Counted from the stretch's first letter, positions 21,511 through 34,495 are shown. The stretch is 64,000 nt of DNA from Cristatella mucedo (GCA_009760855.2 WPIO01000281.1:62001-126000), one strand, 5' to 3'. Made by a program: numbers and translations. The notes: generated by a model from the letters alone, not told the origin.

Positions 21511-21660
21511 CTCTCAGCTTTGGGTTGGACCTTATAATTTATCCTTGTGCTTTTGAGTTTGGCACTGTGCATGCTTTGAAAGTTTATATGTGCATTTTTA
21601 AAGTGTGCACGCTTCCTCAACCAATTTTTTCCCCACACATGGATGCTACCTCTTATCATT

Positions 21661-22313
21661 TAACAATAATAATAATAATACATTTGTTACAGCGGCCTCT
21701 AATAAATCGATCTCTTTCTAGGAACTTTATATTTGCTAAAAATGAAGCACGATCGAATGGCTAGTGCTAGCACTCTCAATGACAACAAGAGTAGCCTGGT
21801 TAGCGGTGACCTGCACAGGGTCAGCATGCAAATAAGGTTAGTGGCAGAATGCACAGTGTCAGTATGCATAAGCTCACAAAGGACGAATCACAAGAATCCA
21901 CCAAAGGCTGGGCCAAGAAATAGCATTTTTGTCTAAGCAAGCCCGAATTTTAGCAGTGCTATGTAGCTTCAACAAGGAAGACTTTACTGCTGATATGATG
22001 TGGTCGTCTAATAAGAGGTCGCTGGAACAAGACATTTAGATATCGTGTAAATTGAACAGGAGATATGCAGAAAGATTCTATGTTAAGCGCTAGGTTTTCA
22101 AATTTCTGAATAATACTTGTTTGCCCATACTAGTGAGTTGGTTTTGCAGTAATTAAATTTAAGAAATTTTGCTGTCATCTAAGTGTGGATATCGTCAACA
22201 CACGTAGCAAGAAATTCGAGAGAATTCAATGTGCTGGAGGGCTGGAGGGATCTCAGCTAAGGTATAACTGAGTGGCATCGTCTTTGCAGTGAAAGCCTAG
22301 ATTGATATTCCTT
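21661..22313 (-). mobile_element. LINE-B, internally deleted
   Basis: The minus-strand tail (aat)n, hairpin tail and 3' untranslated region run to ~21912, then jump directly into RT C-terminal and palm sequence up to 22313. About 400 bp is missing inside relative to the copy at 49.2 kb. Confidence 0.75.
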
Positions 22314-22325
22314 CCTTAACAACAC

Positions 22326-22412
22326 ATGTTAAAAGCCTCAAAAGCGATCAAGTTCTCTGAAAGGGCTTTAGGGACTAGTAATAGTCTTTTTGTTGTTATT
22401 ATTTTGATAAAT
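22326..22412 (+). mobile_element. LINE-B/SINE-1 tail fragment
   Basis: 'aagcgatcaagttctctgaa' then 'gggctttagggactagtaat' and ATT-rich sequence match the shared tail. It is too short to tell LINE from SINE. Confidence 0.5.
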
Positions 22413-24167
22413 CTGCCTGTTTCGTTGGCAACGACATAATGCTAGCCATAGCTTTAATCCCCCTGTCTCACAGTTCGGAGCCCCTACATCAAAGCTGCAC
22501 ACCATAACTTTTCTTTTATCTTCTCTCGAGTCGTGCAGCTTTCAAAGTAGTATGGAATCTCTTAGTGAAGCATTCACTTGAAAATCCTATTAGCCTGGTT
22601 AGCTTGGTGCACAAATCCGATTCGTGATTGTATCCTTTATTCTCGGCTCCGTGCAATTTCCGGTCACTAAGCCGTCATATCAGAAACATTCAAGGAACCT
22701 CTTATCACTAGGGGCATTTATCATATCTTTAAAGTTGTATAGGCTCACAAAACGCACTCGAACTCAATTAGGTGATTCAGTCACTTGATCTGATATAAAA
22801 TGTCAGACAAGGTTGCCCAATGCTAGCATTAAGTTTAGGATACGTGTTTACAATGCTTGCATTAAATATCTACACCCTAGGTGCAATTGGTAACCGAATG
22901 GGGATGGGGAGATATTAGTAGTATTTGAAAACCTTTCCACTTAAGTCCGAAGGGTTGGTCACCATGCCGCCATTTCCGGCTGAGCAATAGATAGTTTGGT
23001 GTCGTGCATAGTGTACCAATTGCAGTCAACCAAAGAAGCCAGCTGTAAACCAGCAGGTAAGATTAAATGGCACAGGGCCTTTCCAATGGCCACACATAGC
23101 TATCTTGATTAGGCACTTTCCCTCAAGGTTTAGAGACATGTGTATTAATAGGTTCAATACAGCCTGGAGGATGGTGCTAAGAGACTTCGCCCATTGTCAG
23201 CCCATGTGCTGCATTACTCCCACTACTTCCCTAAGACAGACGTAGGCTTAACTATATCTTTGCTGCTGTAGATCGCAAATTGGTGCTGGATTGGACGCAA
23301 TATTCTACGTTATTTTCACTGCTTAATTTAAATTAGTCTTGCCGTATGAAAAAAAACGAATATGCTGTTATGACTTCAGAGCTCACAGCAGGATTTAAAC
23401 TTGGTTAGTGGCAGTCAATAAACCCGAAAAATTAACATGTGCTTTAAAATCTGAAACTAGTAATAGCTGGATTCGTAAGGGCGTGCTTTGCGAGGGTTGC
23501 ACAGAAAATTGGAGAGAGCAGCACGTGCACCATGGCCTGTACTATCACATACGACAATTTGATGGCTGCTCGTACTGAACCATAGGCAGTGAAACTGGTT
23601 TTCTGTTGATAGCACAGACAGTTTGGATAGCAGTGGCCTTTGCATTTTCATGTTCTTAATAGACACATTGCTCAATGCTGCACGAAGATATCTGAACAAA
23701 GCTTAGCTGATCCTTTGTTAAAGAAGCATTTTAATCATTGTTCTTGTACTAGACATTATTCTTCATTCCTGTTAACAATGGGGCATATTTTCTGGAACTT
23801 CTTCCTTACCTGCCTTTCTCGACCGATTCCTGGAGAGTTATGTAGATTCTGTGCTTTTTACAAAGCAAAGTGTTTCCAACAGCCCACGTAGGCCATGTTG
23901 CGGCAGCACGTGAACTTGGTTATCTTCGAAATTACCACATTCAATATTTGAAGAGGTCCTACCTCTCCAGTCGATACTAATGCTACGTAGGTATCGGAAG
24001 TTCTATTATTACTCCTTATAATTTCATTATTGACCATTTATATGTTACCCGTGGACTTTCTAGGTGACTTACTTATTACCAAGGAATAGAAAATAGGCTA
24101 TCGACGGCCAGGCGAATGGCTTGGAAAAAGGAAGAGATTCGTGACTGGGAATAATTATTTATAGGTC
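22413..24167. other. AT-rich DNA, no feature seen
   Basis: No repeat-family match, and only short stray frames (for example 83 codons at 23640-23891) without recognisable content. Confidence 0.45.
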
Positions 24168-24230
24168 ATTTGTGCGGCACCTTAAGAGGGCTTAATCTAT
24201 ATCGACGGGCTTTACAACTCCCAGAAAATC
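24168..24230 (-). mobile_element. LINE-B/SINE-1 tail fragment
   Basis: 'gcggcaccttaagagggctt' followed by 'aatctatatcgacgggcttt' matches the shared tail in reverse orientation. Diverged. Confidence 0.45.
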
Positions 24231-25489
24231 AACCAGAGCAGAAAGGTTGTGAGAAGCATGGTATCAGGCATGCAAATACAAACAGATTTACCATAGTGCA
24301 GGTGCCAGAATGGATGCTGCAAAATAGCAAGCAAAAATAGTGTTGCCTCTCTGCCCTAGGCGACTCTTATAAAATTGTTATAAGACGTCATGCACACTGG
24401 AACAGGGGCACCTTTGTTACTATTTGAAGAGCCAGTACACGTCAGATAATGGTTCAAATGTAGATCTAGTCCAGAGCTGAGGTCCATAGTCAAATGCTGC
24501 TGGCTATGGATAGAAAGTAAGTTATTGCAACTTTTGGATCACACAATGTTTGCTCATGACTATTAGGCAGTCTTACTATCACGCAGCTTCAGAAAGTCGG
24601 TAGCCGTCCACTGCTTAAGGCGTCAGTGCATGCCACCAGGGTAGTCAGTCAAATGAAGAGCCAGGTGTAGATGCATCGAAGGACAGCTAGAGCATGTCGT
24701 ATCGACATGGAATCAATGCCGACGTAGTTTTTAGTTATTAGCTAGACCACCGAGAGAGCATCGTGGTTGTATAGAGGTTATAACAGCAAACACTGAAGTA
24801 GTCATGCTTTAAAGACTTCTTCTATTAGCGATAGCAATTTTCATTTACAACTCTTACATCACTTACTAAGGTAGTAAATTACCCACTATTAAACAGTATA
24901 GTGATACCAATGCAGGAGAAGAACACCAGAGGGGTGCAGAGCTCACAGATAGATCACGAGTGGGAGTGGAGAGGCGGTATCCTGTCCACTATTCTTCAGG
25001 TTATTTTAAACACAATAAAGAGCATTTGTGAATGGCTTGCACCAAGTCAAGAGAGACACTGATCTGCAATTTTTCACTTCTATGCACAATGTACACTTCT
25101 CAAATTTGCTGAAGTAATCGCGCAATAAGGTAATAATATGATATAATGATAATAATATTAATAATATAATAATCGCCAAATAAGCCCAATAAGGGCTTTT
25201 GCTTTTCTAAAATTTGTGCATATTTATGCCTCACTTGCATTCCTTCGAGCCGACAAGCATCTCCAATTGTGCTAACTGTACTACGGCATGAATAATACTG
25301 AGGTTCAGACAAGTGTAGCATTAAGCTTTCTGAAATCAAATAAGACAGAATTACAAGTTATGGGATAGACTAATATTACGTATGAATTTGAAAACTTGAT
25401 CCGAAAAATGTGCTCGACCTCAATACCACTACTACCATCCTCACGCATTGATCTTGCCATCATCCATAGCAACCATTAATGCGTTACCG
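24231..25489. other. AT-rich DNA with a TAA/ATA-rich stretch
   Basis: Nothing recognised apart from low-complexity TAAT-type sequence at 25125-25172. Confidence 0.45.
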
Positions 25490-26032
25490 AATCTGCTCCA
25501 CGGTCAAGCCTGTCTACCTTAAGATAAGTACCGTCAATGTAATTCGGCACCAGCTTAGGCACATCTAGCTCAAGCGTTTGGGAATTTCCATCGAGATTTC
25601 TATGGACTTAAGATAAATAACTTGAAAAAGTTGGTGCACAAATAAGCCGCTAACCGTGTCTGTCATTAGAACATCAGATGCTGCTTTAAGAACTTCTCAG
25701 AGACCTACACTGGTCTCCCCATCCAACGTAGCATCGGCTTCATTTAGGCTCTGGGTTAAGATGCTTGTCCTTGACGATAAAGGTGGTGGATTCAAGCTCT
25801 GCTTTCGTGGAGTACCTGAATAAATATTAAGCTCTCTTAGGGTGCTGTACAAGTAAATTAATTATACTGTTACGTTACTTTAAATTTCCCAGGTTCTGTC
25901 AGTGACTGTTAGTTACCTTCCTTTTCTCGCTCTGGCATGCCTCTATAAAATAGTTCCTAAACAAGGTTCACATCGTGGAAGCAGCTGTGGATCAACTTCC
26001 TAAGCTCGGCTTCAAAGCAATCTCAAGAGCTT
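25490..26032 (+). mobile_element. Old L2-like LINE fragment carrying a SINE-1 insertion
   Basis: Plus-strand, badly decayed RT C-terminal sequence. Translation keeps the order of landmarks (Ala-Asn-Arg-Val-Cys; Thr-Gly-Leu-Pro-Ile-Gln-Arg; Trp-...-Leu). It is interrupted by SINE-1 at 25743-25865 and continues to ~26032, where a LINE-A copy begins. Confidence 0.5.
25743..25865 (+). mobile_element. SINE-1, copy 2
   Basis: A diverged tRNA-like head ('ggctctgggttaagatgctt') and B-box-like 'ggtggattcaagctct', then the tail 'agtacctgaataaatattaa' and 'gctctcttagggtgctgtac'. Same layout as the copy at 18.9 kb. Confidence 0.65.
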
Positions 26033-28062
26033 TTCGTATAAGTGTAATGTAATGTATCTCTGTCTGTAACTCCACAAAGCAATAAAAACTAAATGGGTGT
26101 TCGAAGGAGAGTTTTGTATAGCACACTCACAGCCGGAGCGGCTTTCGGTGCGTATTCGGTAGCCAACAAACTTCGTATCACGAAACAAAGAGAAAGTTGG
26201 GAGCAAAGCAGACTTGGGAGAGCATTTAAGGTAGTAGCATGGAAGTAGCAGCTCAGGACTGCTGAAAACGATTAGCCCTAGTCGGCAGCAAACGAGTAGT
26301 TGCCGTTGTGAATGAATTGTGGAAGCGAGTTCCACAGTCTAGCACCTGTAGAGCTAAAGCTTCTGTCGCCAACAGTCTTTAAATGGAGGAATGGAACAGG
26401 TAATTTATTTTATTTTATTTTACTAATGTATTTATTTTAGTAATTTATTTTCAATACAGAACCTGCGGGCACAAGGAGGCTGAAACTGGTTCAGCAGTTC
26501 AGCTAGGTACGAAGGAGCCAAGTCGTGACTGTGCATGTGGATCAGCCTAAGAACTTTGCTCTCCACCCGTTGCTCAAACGGCATCCATCCTAGTTCATTT
26601 AGGGAAAGAGACACGCAGTCATACCTCTTTCTAGGCTTTGAAGACTAGCCTTGCAGACATATTCATAGCTAGGTGCAGTGGCCAGGTTGCTTTATTTGGT
26701 AACCAATCTAAAAGGGAATTACATTAATCAAGCCGAGAGAGAACTAAGGAGCTAGTTAAATTTTGTGCCAGCTGCAGCGGGAGACGTATCCTAATCTTAG
26801 ATAGGGATCGGACGTGATGGCTATTTGCTGCAAAAGCAGTCTTCTGAATGAAGCTTTTAAATTTGAGGCAGCTGTCGAAAACATCTAATTTCTAGCACGT
26901 GGTTGTGGTCTCACAACAGAATCACTTATTTGAACGGCAAAGCCTTTTAATCCAGCTACACGCTTAGGGTGTCTTATGAGAATCAATTCGGTTTTTATCT
27001 TCATTTAATTTCAAGAAGTTTTCCGACATCCAGGATCGAATGTCGGCAAGGCAAGTATTCAGTTTCTCAGTTGCTGCAGTAAATTCCGACGGCTTTAATG
27101 ATAAATACAGCTGAGTATTGTCAGCATAACAGCGATATCCCACTTCATGGGCCCTGATCACGTTTTCCAGAGGTTGAGTATAAATGAAGAACAGCAAGGG
27201 ACCGAGGACGGACCCTTGAGTGACTTAACAGGTGACTTATTTCGTGTGTGAGACCTGACCACCACACGACGCGGATTGAACTCGGTCAGACAAGTAAGAT
27301 TTAAACCACGCCAGTGCTTCGTCTGCAGACCAATCGTTGTCCTTAATCGTTCAAGTGGAACGCTGTGATCAATTGTGTCGAAGGCAGGTAGAACGGTGAC
27401 ATTCTCGTCACCATTGATGATCAGAATGTCGTTGCTATCACATAAGAGAGCAGATTCAGCAGAGCGCTGCCTCTTGAACCCCGACTGAAAAGTTTCTGAC
27501 ATTTCATTCTTTCAAAATGTTCTACGAGCTGCTTAGCAACAATTTCTTCAAGAATCTTTGACAAGAACGAAAGAAGGGAAACTGGGCAATAGTTTGCAAG
27601 GACCTCTGTATCTATTCATGGCTGTTTAAGTATCGGTCTAACGATTACCGATTTCAAAGTCTTGGGTAGGACCCCTTTTACCAAAGAAGCGTTACAAATC
27701 TCGGTTAAAGCAGGGCTAAGTAGGGTCTTCAGGAGACGAGCTCTTTTTGTTGGCCCTTTTAATGTAGCCACATCGCTTACTGAAACCTCGGAAAACCTTT
27801 TAAAGTAGGTCACAGTTTGTGATTACACGGTCGCTTTACACGGAGGGGGTTTTATGGAGGCACAAATGTGCACCACTTTTTCAGTAAAGAATGAAAACTT
27901 TTTGGCTGAGCCGTTAATGTCTGAGGAGTCAGACCGCTTAGCATTGGCCAGTAAAGAATATACTGTCTTATAACTCTGTTTAGGGTCCGACTGGCAGGAA
28001 TTCAGCTTTCGAGTGAAAAAAGAAGCCCTGGCTTTGTTAAGCTTCCGGGTGTAAACTCCCGG
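26033..28062 (-). mobile_element. LINE-A, 5'-truncated, ~2 kb
   Basis: Begins with the 'gtaatgtaatgtatctctg' 3' tail and runs through the 3' region, RT C-terminus, palm and part of the linker. An AT-rich expansion (26399-26452) enlarges a 'taatttatttt' site relative to other copies. RT pieces are at 26432-26614, 26964-27197 and 27158-27502. The catalytic YADD is YADN (27117-27128), so RT is inactive. Confidence 0.8.
26964..27197 (-). pseudogene. LINE-A RT palm fragment with YADN
   Basis: A 77-residue open stretch with '[20 protein letters not shown]', then [12 protein letters not shown] and '[19 protein letters not shown]'. The second catalytic Asp is replaced by Asn. The upstream block with the QGS motif is in another frame and altered. 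Confidence 0.75.
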
Positions 28063-28249
28063 TAGCTAATATGCTCCAAAAGCCTGTACATCACTAGCGA
28101 CCGACGTCGCTACCGAATGACTAATATTTTACTGCTTTAAGTTATATTAAAAGCTACAAACCCAGAAGCAGTTCCTAGTGGGATGAACTCTTCCCATATG
28201 AATTAGCTTTTTTTATGCATAGGTGTCGCTCACACGAGCACAGGCACAT

Positions 28250-28251
28250 AG

Positions 28252-28284
<33 letters not shown>

Positions 28285-28286
28285 CA

Positions 28287-28322
<36 letters not shown>

Positions 28323-28348
28323 TGTGTGTGTGTGTGTGAGTGTGTGTG

Positions 28349-28410
<62 letters not shown>

Positions 28411-28415
28411 TGTGA
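28250..28415. repeat. (CA)n-(TG)n palindromic microsatellite
   Basis: A CA run meets a TG run at ...cacg|tgtg... (28320/28321), making a near-perfect inverted repeat with arms of ~70-90 bp. Both arms carry the same two interruptions in mirrored order: an A-for-T change ('gagtg' at 28339, its complement at 28288) then a TTT ('gtttg' at 28364, its complement at 28269). Confidence 0.95.
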
Positions 28416-30865
28416 TTACGAGCTAATCGAAATTCTTCCTCATTATTTTACTAGAGATAAATTGGCTCTACAGATATTTAGCTCTATGCAGGGCCACTCA
28501 CATATTTTCTGATAACTGTTAACACCCCCAAAGTCAGGGATTGGCAATACAATTCAAGCTATCGAAGGCAATGATGGTCTTTCTCGTAAATACACTACTG
28601 AACCAATGGTCATGCTTCATGGGCATGAAAGGAAACATGTGGTAATATACCATTGCAGGATCTCTTGTTTTTTTGGGCTATCCTCAAAAGTCGCACAACA
28701 GTCAAGCGACAGAACAAACCCATAACAGCTCCGTCAACTGTCTACCATATTGGGCCTCTAGAGATTATTTAATTCAACGAAATGAAGTACGCGATAGCAT
28801 ATTCATGAAAAAGGTCTCTATTACAGTTTTCTTTTCTGCTGCAAATAGTCACACTTCACTGTTTAAGCCTTTAAGCTGTAAGTGTTATTCTAGGAAATGG
28901 CCACTGCACAAATAAGTTGTCGTTGCAACCAGATTTTAGGCACTAAACCAAAGCCATCCTTCAGTGGCTTTTGAAACAGACTAGGGTAGCCAGCATCTTG
29001 GCAAGCTGGCAACAATCAGAAGAGGTACAAATATTTTTGAAGCACTGCAGATTCACATGGCAAGAGTTAACCATGACGCAGCTTGAATGCAGTCGGCCGA
29101 AAATAAAGGACGAAGTGACGTAGCTTCACAATCCTCGGAGGTAGTGCAAAAGCATGATTGTGAATGCGGTTAAAAGAAGAGGCTAAGGCACTGTCTGAGG
29201 ATACTTCTTCAGTGGATGGTACTGATTGCATATTAGGAAAATTCTCGGCTTTGCTTTGGTTGCAAAGTTAAGCTCTGCAACTAGCGGAAGATGACTAACA
29301 ACTTCCCCCCAGGAAGGTACCGCTAGGGGGCAAGATATTATACACATAGGCGACATGTGTTGAAGTGCCAGCTATCTCCCAATGGTCAAGAACAGGCATC
29401 ACCCAGTGCATCACTCGCTGTTATACTGATCTGACCTACTTATTATTCTGGGCTTCACGGTTGTCTTCTCGCAATACTGAAGAGTTTGTATCAAAGTTTT
29501 GACACATGCAAACTAACCATAAACCAGCCAACATATGAAAAAGCAGTTGCTACTGATAAAAACTAATTAGAAATTTTTTGCCTATTAAGTAACCTTTTTT
29601 ATTGCATATTAGCCTGAACTCTTGTGCACTTCCAACAACATCATGTCCTGCCGTTTGACACAAATCGATGCTGGGCTTCGGACAATGACTGCAGATGCTC
29701 TGACGTCCGTACAAGCTAAGACAGCATAAATAGTTCTACCTTGACATCCTGATATCCTCTGACCTTCTGCTTTATTCTTCAAATAGTCTCAGCTTCGTTA
29801 TACAACTATTCGACGAGATGCTAGCCAAGTTCCTAGATGAGATCGCACCCCTGACTAAACGACAGGTCGACCCCTCTTGTAGCTATCACCGGCACGAAAA
29901 TGAATGTCAAGATTTTTCGTAGTGACATCGGCAAGTGGGAGAGAATAGCTAGAGAAAACCGGTTGAGAAGTGTGAAACCAAACCAAGTGCATGCCAAGGG
30001 CTCCCCTGATGACCGCCAGCCGTTTATATCTAGAACCTACTAGCTCTCACTGAGCAAGGAACTAAGCCATTTCACGATGACACAGGTATAGCTAGGCATA
30101 TACAGAGACTCCCCAGACGTATCGAGTGGTTAAGAACGCAAATTGCTGTTGATTCAGGAGATCTAGCTGAGAGACCCTACCCTAATTAGCATCGTTTAGT
30201 TCGTTGTAAGCCCGAGGGAAATCAAAATCTGAGGATTCGTTAGCACAATGGTAAATGTTTAGCAAAAATTAACATGATGAATTAACAAAACAGTTTAGAT
30301 TCTCGGTCACCGTTGATTGAAGGGGCTTAGATACAATGACATGATAAAGATTAGACAAAAGTTACTTAGTAAGGAAGGTGTGATATGGAAGTTGTATGGT
30401 TTCAGTGATAACCAGGAGCGTATTTTTAATATTGTAGGTTAATGGGCAGTAGATTATGGCCTCTCATGAAGAGAACCTATGGGAAACACTTTAAAAGACT
30501 GCTGCCTTCCTAATATTAAATGCAAGTGTAGCTAGGAGTTAAGTAGATAGTTAAAAGTGAGGTAAGAGCAGAAGGTTAAGGCCGAGAGGAGTTGAATAGC
30601 TTCTCAGACTGCAACTAAGGGCTCTAATTCATTCAATATCAAGAGTTCTACATCCGTTTTATGCGACATAGGAACAAGCAAGACAAACATTGTAGTACTT
30701 GAGCCTGGGGATTACTGATTAGTGTACTTGCATGGTTTATAGTTGATGTTAATATTTTTGGGTTACCCTCTGCGATTTCACTATATCTTAAAAATATTTT
30801 AAGTAAGCCTTATCGTGTATGCCTATTTTATGATCCCTAACAACACAAAAAAATTGGCCTGCTTA
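28416..30865. other. AT-rich DNA, no feature seen
   Basis: No LINE, SINE or LTR match noticed and no coding potential. A weak A-box-like 'gtatcgagtggttaagaacg' at 30119-30138 lacks a good B box and the shared tail. Confidence 0.45.
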
Positions 30866-31349
30866 GACAGGGACACGGCCAAATATTTGTAACATCATGT
30901 CTCGACTTCTATAGCTGACTGATTGTTGGTTCTCCAGCCTGTGCAATCAGGGGCTCAGAGTTAGTGAAAAACTCTTCCGCATAGCTTGTCGGTCGTTAGT
31001 GTTTCAGTTGCCACAAGACACAACTTCTCAACTTCTGCAGTAGGTTCCAATCAAGCAACGTATTCACTTCAGGGTTTCGTGATTCAATTTTAGGTCTCTT
31101 GATTTCTCTCTCCATATTACATATTAGGAATAGTTCATTATCTAATCGCAACAGAATCTAATCATTTACCTATATCTCGTATAAACCTCAAATCCTTCGG
31201 AGACCTTGCCTCTAGTTTGTATGATGGAAAAGCCTGAAACTCAATCCTGACTGACATCGCAACATCTCCTGACTCAAGAACATTTAACACTACACCACAA
31301 TATCAATGCTGACACTGTGCATGTCACATCTAACTATTTTATGCTTGTT
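30866..31349 (+). mobile_element. LINE-B fragment, RT C-terminus to 3' untranslated region
   Basis: Plus-strand match from 'cttagacagggacac' through the 'gcctgtgcaatcagg' block to 'atgcttgttgac', with internal losses and no tail. It abuts an opposite-strand LINE-B tail at 31350. Confidence 0.7.
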
Positions 31350-31448
31350 GACAGCGTTAATAATAATAATAATAACGATACACTTGATGAGCCACCCTCA
31401 GAGAACTCAATCTATTTCTAGGCCCTTTACATTTGTTGCCAAGGAATT
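31350..31448 (-). mobile_element. LINE-B tail fragment
   Basis: (taa)n followed by 'acacttgatgagccaccctc' and 'agaactcaatctatttctag', the LINE-B tail in reverse. Confidence 0.7.
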
Positions 31449-31492
31449 TATGTTGCCACAAATCATTTGATAAAGCTTCCTTACCAGTAAAA

Positions 31493-31562
31493 GTAAAATG
31501 CCTTTACAGATTAAGTTTTCTGACGGCCCTATACAAATTTAGTACTATTATTAGTTGTACTA
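31493..31562 (+). mobile_element. LINE-B/SINE-1 tail fragment
   Basis: 'ttacagattaagttttctga' then 'cggccctatacaaatttagt' and (ATT)n match the shared tail. The 'tatacaaat' variant is closer to SINE-1. Confidence 0.5.
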
Positions 31563-33671
31563 TTATTATCACTAATTGAAATATTTTGGCGATCGACGGT
31601 TCGAAATGAGCGAAGTGTAAGTTGCGCCTGGGCTTAGTCTCCTGAACATCTCCTGCAATGACCTTGTATCTTCTGCATCTCAGCCAAGATAATTCTGTTC
31701 TGGTCAGCTTTTCCTTTGCTGGGGGAATGTCCAGAAACGGTCAACAATTTTTCCGTTTTTGGAAATTCGCTCATTACAAGACAAACTAGTTACAGATGCA
31801 ATCTCAAATCTTCGTGGTTGACAGGTGATCGGAGCATGGTAAATAAATTTATTTTTACAGCCCTACTTACACCGGAAGAAGTACATCGAGCTCAAATTTA
31901 TTTTTTGAAAATGAAAACCGCCCAAACCGAGCGTTCGTAGCTAACTTTGTGAATATAAACTACGCAGCCCTAAACGGACCCTCAAAATACCACTTCTAAT
32001 AAAAAAAGTTAACATTTTAAAATAATGACACGCCGCCTCGAGATCAACCGTCCAACCGGTAGGTATAACAATTATAAAGCGTAAACCCGATATCCGGCCA
32101 AGTCAGGCCCTCGCCCAGCTCACAGCCACGTGCGGCGAACGGCATTCCAAGGGCCCCTCGCTATTGACTGGCCAGAAACGTTTACACCGGTACGTTTACA
32201 TTGGCTCACGAACTGGAAGTGACTTGTGTTCAGCAACTAGATTACCGTCAACGGTAATGTACTGAGAATTTACTGGCCCGGGGCGGCGGTAACTTAATCA
32301 GTCCATTACTGCCGCATCTACTGAGGTCATTAGCGAGGTACTGCCCAACCGGCCGCCGTGGTAGCTGTGGCCCCTCAGCTGGTGACTTGGATTAAAGGAA
32401 TAACGATAATAGTAATAATGCACTTGGATTGAGCCAGCACGTCGTTCACTGGGAATCAGTCTGGAGAAGTTGATTCCTATCTATTCATGGGAAATTGAGG
32501 TGATTTCGAGTTCTCATTCATGCCGTTTGTAGGTTGAGATTTGCATTGGCAAACGCAGGTCCGACGGCCTGGTGTAGCTTGGTTTGTTTGCCGGCGGTAC
32601 GAGAGCTCTCGTGCCTGCCCTTGGTATCTTGCTTAGATCATACCTCAGATAATAGTGATCTGATCAACTGAAACTTTGATTATGTGATTTTTATGCTTAC
32701 TAATCATTCCAGCCGTCTTGCGCGAATACTGGTCCCTGGTATGTAGACCTATTTTGATGGTGAGCTGGCTTTTTTCGTACAACACGTTTTGTCATAATGC
32801 TGCCGAGTTGGCCTGTAAGTGCCACACATATGCTAATAATGATCGAATCGACATGCAACTTAGAGTTATGCTTCTTGATATGTAATTCAAAGTTGTGTGA
32901 CAGTAAAGACTGTTGATCGTGTGCATGCTTTAAATCATCGGTTGTCTTCAGGCGCGATTACCACACACTTCACTGAAAGAACTGGGAATATCTACGGAAA
33001 ATGCAATTTGCTAGTCAGTGATGGGAAATTTGGAATATATGCTTGCCTTAGCGAGTTACAGCCTCCCCCAGCCTCATTACGATTGTCAGTGCTGTAACAA
33101 TAGCTGGCCATGTCCCCAAAGTCCTTGAACTTGATATGGCAAATGCATGCAAAGTTGACATGTAAAAAAAATTTTTAATATTGTTTCTAAATGCGGTAGG
33201 GGAGCTTGGAACTAAGAGTGTGCATCTTTTAGGTGAAGTGGTATATTTCTACTGTACTTGGTATAATTTCTGTTGATTTCCTCCAAAATGAAACTTTTTT
33301 AAACTAGGAAAAAAGGTGACCTTGACATCTACAGGTCATCAGAAGGTCAACAGGACAGCTGCGGTTAAATCAAAAGATAGATACTGTTTTCCTTATTGTT
33401 TGTGTTATTTGCATGCCAATCGTTCCGCTAGTTTTTGAGAAATATCCATAAATGTGCTAAGAGGGAGAGAAATCCTATATTTGGCATAACTGCATACCCC
33501 TCGACCATCATTCGACATTACCCCTTGTTTTCTTTTGCATTTAATTTACTTAACATGCGTACTTTTAATGATTCCCATGTTAATAGTAAGAGGACCTACT
33601 AAGTAGTGGGAGTGAGAGTGGCTTCATGTTGCATTTACTAAGCTAGCCAATGCAGGATAGCAATGATTGTG
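31563..33671. other. Unique DNA with a GC-rich island (about 32030-32400)
   Basis: No gene recognised. The island contains clustered CpG and a perfect inverted repeat ATTACCGT-CA-ACGGTAAT (32241-32258). It could be a regulatory or first-exon region, but no promoter or splice evidence supports this. Open stretches such as 32897-33097 (+) have no recognisable content. Confidence 0.35.
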
Positions 33672-34495
33672 ATGATGATCGTGATAATAATAAAGCATGT
33701 TCACATTACCATGGAACCCTCAGGGAACTTAAATCTCTTTCTAGGCACTTTAAATATGCTGCAAAGGAAGCATGATCCAAGATACTTGTTTTGCTTTCGC
33801 ATTCGTAATACCGTGCACGTAACTCATCAGTTTGACATTTATTTTAAACTGACCGGCATGGAGACTGATTTCTCTAAGAGAGCTATGCTAAAGACTATAG
33901 CATAATCACTTGTTAACAACGTAGGTAATGATATATAAGAGTTTGAAAAATCTCGAAGACAATTTTGTAGAAAGAAGAGCCCAGGGTCACCCTCAAGGTA
34001 ACCCAAGAGTTTCATCGGGTGGACGTTCAGATCGAGCTAATGATTTTAAGCAGAGATGCAACCTAATTCTCTAGCTATCGAGCTATTAAGAAAATAATTA
34101 TTGCGAAGGAAGCACGATCGAACGGATAGTGTTAGCATTCTCAATAAATAACAAGAATAGCATTGTTAGGAGTGGCATGCACATGTTTAGCATGCAAGTA
34201 TGTTGAGTAGCAGCATGCACAGTGTCAGCATCTATAAGCATATAAAAGACGAATTACAAAGACCCACTAAATGCTGTGATAAACCGATGCGTTTTTAGAT
34301 TCTTTTTAAATGCAGACTAGTCAGATGTCACGATTCCAGTCGGGAGTAATTTACAGGCTTTGGGAGCATACGAGTTGAAGCTACGGTGTCCAAATGATTT
34401 GAGATTTGTATGAGGTATGCTTAAACAGTTAGATTCTGAAAAGCCGGTGGTATGATGCTGAGCCTAGTGGGGGAGTAAATCTGAGTAGTGAGGGA
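33672..34495 (-). mobile_element. LINE-B fragment split by a ~0.33 kb insertion
   Basis: Tail and start of the 3' untranslated region at 33672-33777, the rest at 34106-34495. The LINE-B sequence 'aaggaagcaYgatc' occurs at both edges of the interruption (33764-33777 and 34106-34119). Confidence 0.65.
33778..34105. mobile_element. Unidentified insertion with a ~14-bp target-site duplication
   Basis: About 328 bp inside LINE-B, bracketed by a 14-bp direct repeat with one mismatch. That length of duplication suggests target-primed retroposition. The insert has no tRNA boxes, no LINE-B tail and no simple tail apart from 'aagaaaataattatt' near its right end. Identity is unknown. Confidence 0.5.

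Noticed and set aside
28215-28415. 66-codon and 62-codon open frames made of His-Thr or Cys-Val repeats
   Set aside because: They are translations of the CA/TG microsatellite.
32397-32440. LINE-B tail fragment ('taataatgcacttggattga')
   Set aside because: Only ~25 bp match before similarity is lost; too short to claim.
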